DNA from: DASPKX01 sp035627835
GTDB taxonomy: Bacteria; Verrucomicrobiota; Verrucomicrobiia; Limisphaerales; SXQI01
Assembly (NCBI GenBank): GCA_035627835.1
Contig: DASPKX010000014.1
Span: forward strand, 1-64,000
DNA length: 64,000 bases
Reading direction: 5' to 3'
A program made the translations under genes and the position numbers. Numbering within the stretch: the stretch's first letter is position 1; every line of letters begins with the position of its first letter. Below, piece by piece: positions 60,684 through 64,000 of the stretch. The notes beneath the pieces are model-generated. The model was given only the letters and a program-made list of their open reading frames with translations. It ran no database searches and was not told where the DNA came from.

Positions 60684-60989
60684 TTAGAGCTTCATCACCG
60701 TTAAATCTTCGACGTGCGCGGACTGCCGTTTCCGGTAAAGCGCGACAATCAAAGCCAAACCGACAGCCACCTCAGCCGCCGCAACCGTGATGATGAAGAA
60801 AACGATGACCTGCCCGTTCAGGTTGTTGTTGTAACGGGAGAGTGAAACCAACGCGAGGTTCCCCGCGTTGAGCATCAGCTCGATAGACATATAGATGACC
60901 AGGAGGTTCCGGCGGGCGATTACGCCAAACAAACCGATGCAAAACAGCAGCGCGCTGACGATGAGATAATGTTCGAGGCCCACTTTCAT
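60684..60989 (-). CDS. nuoK: NADH-quinone oxidoreductase subunit K
   Basis: Small membrane subunit of complex I, 101 residues with three helices, the standard length. Conserved features are HYLIVSALLFCIGLFGVIARRN, the Glu in MSIELMLNAGNLAL and the Glu in AAAEVAVGLALI, both in the E-channel. The start overlaps the nuoJ stop by 4 bases (ATGA), so translation is coupled. Confidence 0.97.
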   Translation of the reverse strand: MKVGLEHYLIVSALLFCIGLFGVIARRNLLVIYMSIELMLNAGNLALVSLSRYNNNLNGQVIVFFIITVAAAEVAVGLALIVALYRKRQSAHVEDLTVMKL

Positions 60990-61489
60990 CGCAGATCCCT
61001 TTTGCTCAGGAGGATGGCTCCGACCATGGCAGCGAGAAGCAGCACGGAGAGAATTTCGAACGGAAGCAGAAACTTGCTAAAGAGCAGTTTGCCGAGCGGA
61101 GCCGTTGCGCCTTGAGCCTGCGGCGCGTTCAGAGCGGCGCCGGGCGCGGCGTTGACGATCGTCTTTACCAGGAAGGCAGCGATCGCGCCCACCGCCACAA
61201 CTCCCATCCCCACCGAGGCGAGTTTTAACTTACGGCGCTCTTCGTCCTTAATATCCAGAAGCATGATCACGAAAAGAAACAAGACCATGACGGCGCCGGC
61301 GTAAACGAGGATCTGCACAGCGGCCAGAAAGAAAGCCTCCAATAGCACGAAGAGCCCCGCCATGGAGACGATGCAGAGCACAAGAAACATCGCGCTCGTC
61401 ACTGGATTTCGGCTGACGGGATTAGCAACCACCAGCAACCCACACAGAAGGGTCAGGCCTGCGAAAAGATAAAAGAAGATGTTTTGCAT
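60986..61489 (-). CDS. nuoJ: NADH-quinone oxidoreductase subunit J
   Basis: Membrane subunit of complex I, 167 residues with five helices: NIFFYLFAGLTLLCGLLVV, then NPVTSAMFLVLCIVSMAGLF, LAAVQILVYAGAVMVLFLFVIMLLD with the conserved Tyr/Gly/Ala (YAGAVMVLF) and two later helices. A short loop of Asn/Ala/Pro (about 115-132) is usual for NuoJ. It starts 20 bases downstream of the nuoI stop and overlaps nuoK by 4 bases. Confidence 0.95.
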   Translation of the reverse strand: MQNIFFYLFAGLTLLCGLLVVANPVSRNPVTSAMFLVLCIVSMAGLFVLLEAFFLAAVQILVYAGAVMVLFLFVIMLLDIKDEERRKLKLASVGMGVVAVGAIAAFLVKTIVNAAPGAALNAPQAQGATAPLGKLLFSKFLLPFEILSVLLLAAMVGAILLSKRDLR

Positions 61490-61509
61490 GGTTTTGAAGC
61501 GGCCCCTGC

Positions 61510-62043
61510 TTACGGCGGAACACCCTGGCTTTTGGCTTCCTCAGCCTTGTGAGCCCACTTTCGAATTTTATCCTGATGAACGCCGCCTAACTTCAAAAGC
61601 TTCTCTTTGTTGTAGATCAACTCCTCGCGGCTGAGCGCGGTGAGCGAATAATCCTGTTGCAGGAAAATCGCTTCCTCGGGGCAAACTTCCTGGCAGTAGC
61701 CGCAGAAGATGCAGCGAAGCATGTTGATCTCGAATTCGCGCGGAGCTTTCTCGACGTTGCCAACCTCAGGCGCGCCTTGAGGCCCAGGAGGAGTGATCGT
61801 GATGGCCTTGGGCGGGCAGACGAATTCGCAAAGCTGGCAGGATACGCACTTGGTCCGGTCGTTCTGGTCTTTTACCAGGTAAGGAGCCCCGCGATAATTC
61901 GGCGGGACCGTCCATTTTTCTTCCGGATATTGCATCGTCACCTTCTTGTTGAAGAAGTGACGGAGCGTGACCTTGAAGCCGCTCAAGATCGCGGGCAAAT
62001 AAAGGCGTTCCCAAAAAGTTAATTTGGAACGGTTAACAATCAT
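61510..62043 (-). CDS. nuoI: NADH-quinone oxidoreductase subunit I
   Basis: Peripheral-arm ferredoxin-like subunit of complex I, 177 residues. Two CxxCxxCxxxC clusters bind the [4Fe-4S] centres N6a and N6b: CVSCQLCEFVCP and CIFCGYCQEVCP, as in the family. The N-terminal stretch SGFKVTLRHFFNKKVTMQYPEEKW is conserved. I used the ATG at 62043, which overlaps the nuoH stop by 4 bases (ATGA), rather than the longer frame inside nuoH. Confidence 0.97.
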   Translation of the reverse strand: MIVNRSKLTFWERLYLPAILSGFKVTLRHFFNKKVTMQYPEEKWTVPPNYRGAPYLVKDQNDRTKCVSCQLCEFVCPPKAITITPPGPQGAPEVGNVEKAPREFEINMLRCIFCGYCQEVCPEEAIFLQQDYSLTALSREELIYNKEKLLKLGGVHQDKIRKWAHKAEEAKSQGVPP

Positions 62044-63071
62044 TTGAAAGCAGCGCGGGCCCACAGAATCACCGCGTAAAGGGCAATGTTAGCCAGCGCG
62101 AACGGGACGAAGCGACGCCACCCGAGATCCATGAGTTGATCGTAACGGAAGCGCGGCAACATCCATCGCACCCAGATGAAAAAGATCATCAGGACAGCGA
62201 GCTTGGCCAGGAAAATCGCAATGTGCAGGATGCCGGCGAGCAGCGTGTTCGCAGGGGCGCTGAATCCAGGCAAGGTCCAACCGCCGAAGAACAGCGTCAC
62301 CATCATAGCGGAGGCCGCAATCATGTTCGCGTATTCCCCAAGGAAGAAGAGCGCGAACTTCATGGAGCTGTATTCCGTGTGGTAGCCGGCCACCAACTCG
62401 GTTTCTGATTCCGGCAAATCGAAGGGCAAACGGTTTGTTTCCGCGAAGGCCGAGATCAGGAAAATGATGAACGAGAACGGGGCATAAAGGATAAGCCAGC
62501 CGTTCTCACGCTGATACGCGATGACATCGCTCAGGTTTAGGCTACCCACCAACATAAACAGCGGGATGACCGACATGCCCATCGCGATTTCGTAAGACAC
62601 CATCTGCGCGCTCGAACGGATGCCACCAAGGAAGGAGTATTTGGAATTAGAGGCGTATCCAGCCAGCACGATTCCATAAACACCGAGAGAAACGATGCCG
62701 AAAGTGTAAAGGATGCCGACATTCAAGTCGGCGATCACCATCTTTTGCCCAGCGAGGTTTGAGCCGAACGGAATGACAGCGATCGTCAGAAACGCCGGGA
62801 TCATCGTGATCGCGGGAGCGAGCCAGAAGTAGGCTTTACGAACGTGGGCGGGGGTAAAATCTTCTTTCAGGATGAACTTCAACCCGTCAGCAAGCGGCTG
62901 GAGCAAACCGAAAGGCCCAACCCGGTTCGGCCCAACACGATCTTGGATCCACGCGGAAACGCGGCGCTCGGCCATCACCGAATAAGCGATCATCGGCAGC
63001 ATGATGCCGATCACGCCAAGCACTTTCAGCGCGCTGAACAGGAGGAATTGTTGAGTTGCTGAGAGGTCCAT
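62040..63071 (-). CDS. nuoH: NADH-quinone oxidoreductase subunit H
   Basis: Membrane subunit joining the quinone site to the proton channels, 343 residues with eight helices. Conserved parts are AERRVSAWIQDRVGPNRVGPFGLLQPLADGLK (split here by helix borders), the SSAQMVSYEIAMGMS region, and AFAETNRLPFDLPESETELVAGYH with the Glu/Asp residues of the quinone pocket. The ATG at 63071 overlaps the last base of the nuoG stop (TGATG). Confidence 0.97.
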   Translation of the reverse strand: MDLSATQQFLLFSALKVLGVIGIMLPMIAYSVMAERRVSAWIQDRVGPNRVGPFGLLQPLADGLKFILKEDFTPAHVRKAYFWLAPAITMIPAFLTIAVIPFGSNLAGQKMVIADLNVGILYTFGIVSLGVYGIVLAGYASNSKYSFLGGIRSSAQMVSYEIAMGMSVIPLFMLVGSLNLSDVIAYQRENGWLILYAPFSFIIFLISAFAETNRLPFDLPESETELVAGYHTEYSSMKFALFFLGEYANMIAASAMMVTLFFGGWTLPGFSAPANTLLAGILHIAIFLAKLAVLMIFFIWVRWMLPRFRYDQLMDLGWRRFVPFALANIALYAVILWARAAFK

Positions 63072-64000
63072 CAGATTTGAATGCTCACGCCATTGTCACC
63101 GAGGCTTGCCCATGTCACGCCAGCGAAAGCGGGCGTTTGGGCTGCCATCTGATTGAAGAGGCCTTCAATGGTGGAATAGCCGTCCTTGCCGGTGACGTTG
63201 AAAACGATGTCGTGCAGGAATTCCCATTCAGGCCGTGCGCTGCCTTTAGGCTCCAAGGCTTTGAAGAACTTTTGCACCCGGCCTTTGACGTTCGTAAACG
63301 TGCCTCGCTTCTCCAGATGGGAAGCGCCTGGCAGGAGATAATGGGCCAACTCCGTTGTGGCGCTTGGAAGGATGTCGCTGACCACGAGCAAGTCCAGCTT
63401 GCGGAGCAGTTCCGCAGAAATCCCGCTCTTGGTCAGATCTTCGTTGTAAACGAAGAGGGCCTTGATTTTCCCGTTGCGAATTCCGTCCGCGATTTTTGAG
63501 AGATTAGAACCCATCGGATTGGCCGCGATGCCCATGAGGCGCGCGCCTACACTATTCGGATTGCGGTCCGGGTTCAGCAGCAAGCGATCGCCTTCACCTA
63601 ATCGGGGAATTGAATCCGTCACCGCGCCGAACTTCTTCGCGAGCTGGGAAAGGAGGAACAATTCCTCATTCGTGCAGCGGGCGGAGCCTACAATAGCCAA
63701 ACTGCCAGGCGTCAGGGCCGAGAGCTTCCGTGTGATTTCGTCAGTAACCATCGGCCACGTTGAGACCTCAGGATGGCCGGTGGCGCCGCGCACGACGATG
63801 TTCGTGAGGCGGTCTTCGCGATTAACCCACTTGTAATTCAAGCGGCCGTAATCGCACATCCAGTTGGAATTCACCGCATCATTTTCGCGCGGCTCATAGC
63901 GATACATCTTGTCCGCCCGAGAGCCGACAACTGTATTGCAGCCAGTGCCGCAGCTCGTGCAGATGCTCTTCGATTCCTTGAGGAACCAAACCCGCATCTG
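63071..64000 (-). CDS. nuoG: NADH-quinone oxidoreductase subunit G (5' end outside window)
   Basis: Large peripheral-arm Fe-S subunit of complex I; only the C-terminal 309 residues lie in the window, and the frame continues past 64000. The visible part begins in the molybdopterin-oxidoreductase Fe4S4 domain with CTSCGTGCNTVV and WMCDYGRLNYKW, then a two-lobed molybdopterin-like region with typical motifs (AHYLLPGASHLEKRGTFTNVKGRVQ). The C-terminal end is shorter than in E. coli NuoG, as in many nonproteobacterial forms. It directly precedes nuoH on the minus strand. Confidence 0.92.
   Translation of the reverse strand, partial: QMRVWFLKESKSICTSCGTGCNTVVGSRADKMYRYEPRENDAVNSNWMCDYGRLNYKWVNREDRLTNIVVRGATGHPEVSTWPMVTDEITRKLSALTPGSLAIVGSARCTNEELFLLSQLAKKFGAVTDSIPRLGEGDRLLLNPDRNPNSVGARLMGIAANPMGSNLSKIADGIRNGKIKALFVYNEDLTKSGISAELLRKLDLLVVSDILPSATTELAHYLLPGASHLEKRGTFTNVKGRVQKFFKALEPKGSARPEWEFLHDIVFNVTGKDGYSTIEGLFNQMAAQTPAFAGVTWASLGDNGVSIQI

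Overview
The window looks like a chromosomal segment of a Verrucomicrobia-group (PVC) bacterium, most like the Pedosphaera/Limisphaerales type. The clues are a giant cytochrome-c/HEAT/LamG dehydrogenase of the kind expanded in PVC genomes, a Tat-exported Gfo/Idh/MocA oxidoreductase, two very large secreted lamin-tail/CotH proteins, a DUF5069 protein, and a recurring C-terminal module ending in aromatic-aromatic-Arg. This assignment is an inference from gene content; no 16S gene is present. Most of the window is housekeeping and metabolic DNA with tight operons. No prophage, insertion sequence or CRISPR array was seen.

Layout. 1-1445: end of an Mla-type lipid transporter (permease and MCE protein). 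1603-5754: secreted LTD/CotH protein. 5959-11256: smc and rpoN, convergent, with a terminator between them. 11414-18360: PVC dehydrogenase, two unknown proteins, a block of tandem hairpin repeats, a Tat oxidoreductase and a probable gene remnant. 18361-23183: a tight three-gene operon (CehA-like metallohydrolase, DegT-type aminotransferase, PTS EIIC-like permease). 23377-24834: a surface protein with two tandem thioester-like domains. 25031-30083: oxidative-stress island with an OxyR homologue (both redox cysteines at the E. coli positions) divergent from a manganese catalase, then DUF5069, tRNA-Ile(CAU) and a Mn-type superoxide dismutase. 30184-36755: CAP-domain secreted protein, then an operon for a Weimberg-like pathway end (semialdehyde dehydrogenase, FAH-family dehydratase) plus an S9 peptidase. 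36868-40599: a GNAT-GNAT-cNMP fusion, TPR protein, HAD phosphatase and two overlapping single-domain response regulators. 40763-47202: a 1949-residue LTD/CotH protein and a secreted peroxiredoxin. 47269-52350 (minus strand): rpmH-rnpA-yidD-yidC-khpB-uppS-nagA, read from a clear promoter. 52696-55774: two ferritin-like stress proteins, pyruvate kinase and a small ORF. 55777-64000 (minus strand): nuoG(partial)-H-I-J-K-L-M-N of respiratory complex I.

How the parts work together. The minus-strand rpmH cluster couples ribosome and RNase P protein synthesis to membrane-protein insertion (YidD, YidC) and isoprenoid carrier synthesis (UppS). The nuo block supplies the membrane arm of complex I. Peroxide defence is dense: OxyR/Mn-catalase, SOD, a secreted PrxQ-type peroxiredoxin and the ferritin-like proteins.

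The points most worth following up are the thioester-like tandem protein, the cAMP-site-bearing double acetyltransferase, the shared C-terminal module on four unrelated exported proteins, the CehA-DegT-EIIC operon, and the tandem hairpin repeat near 16.4 kb.
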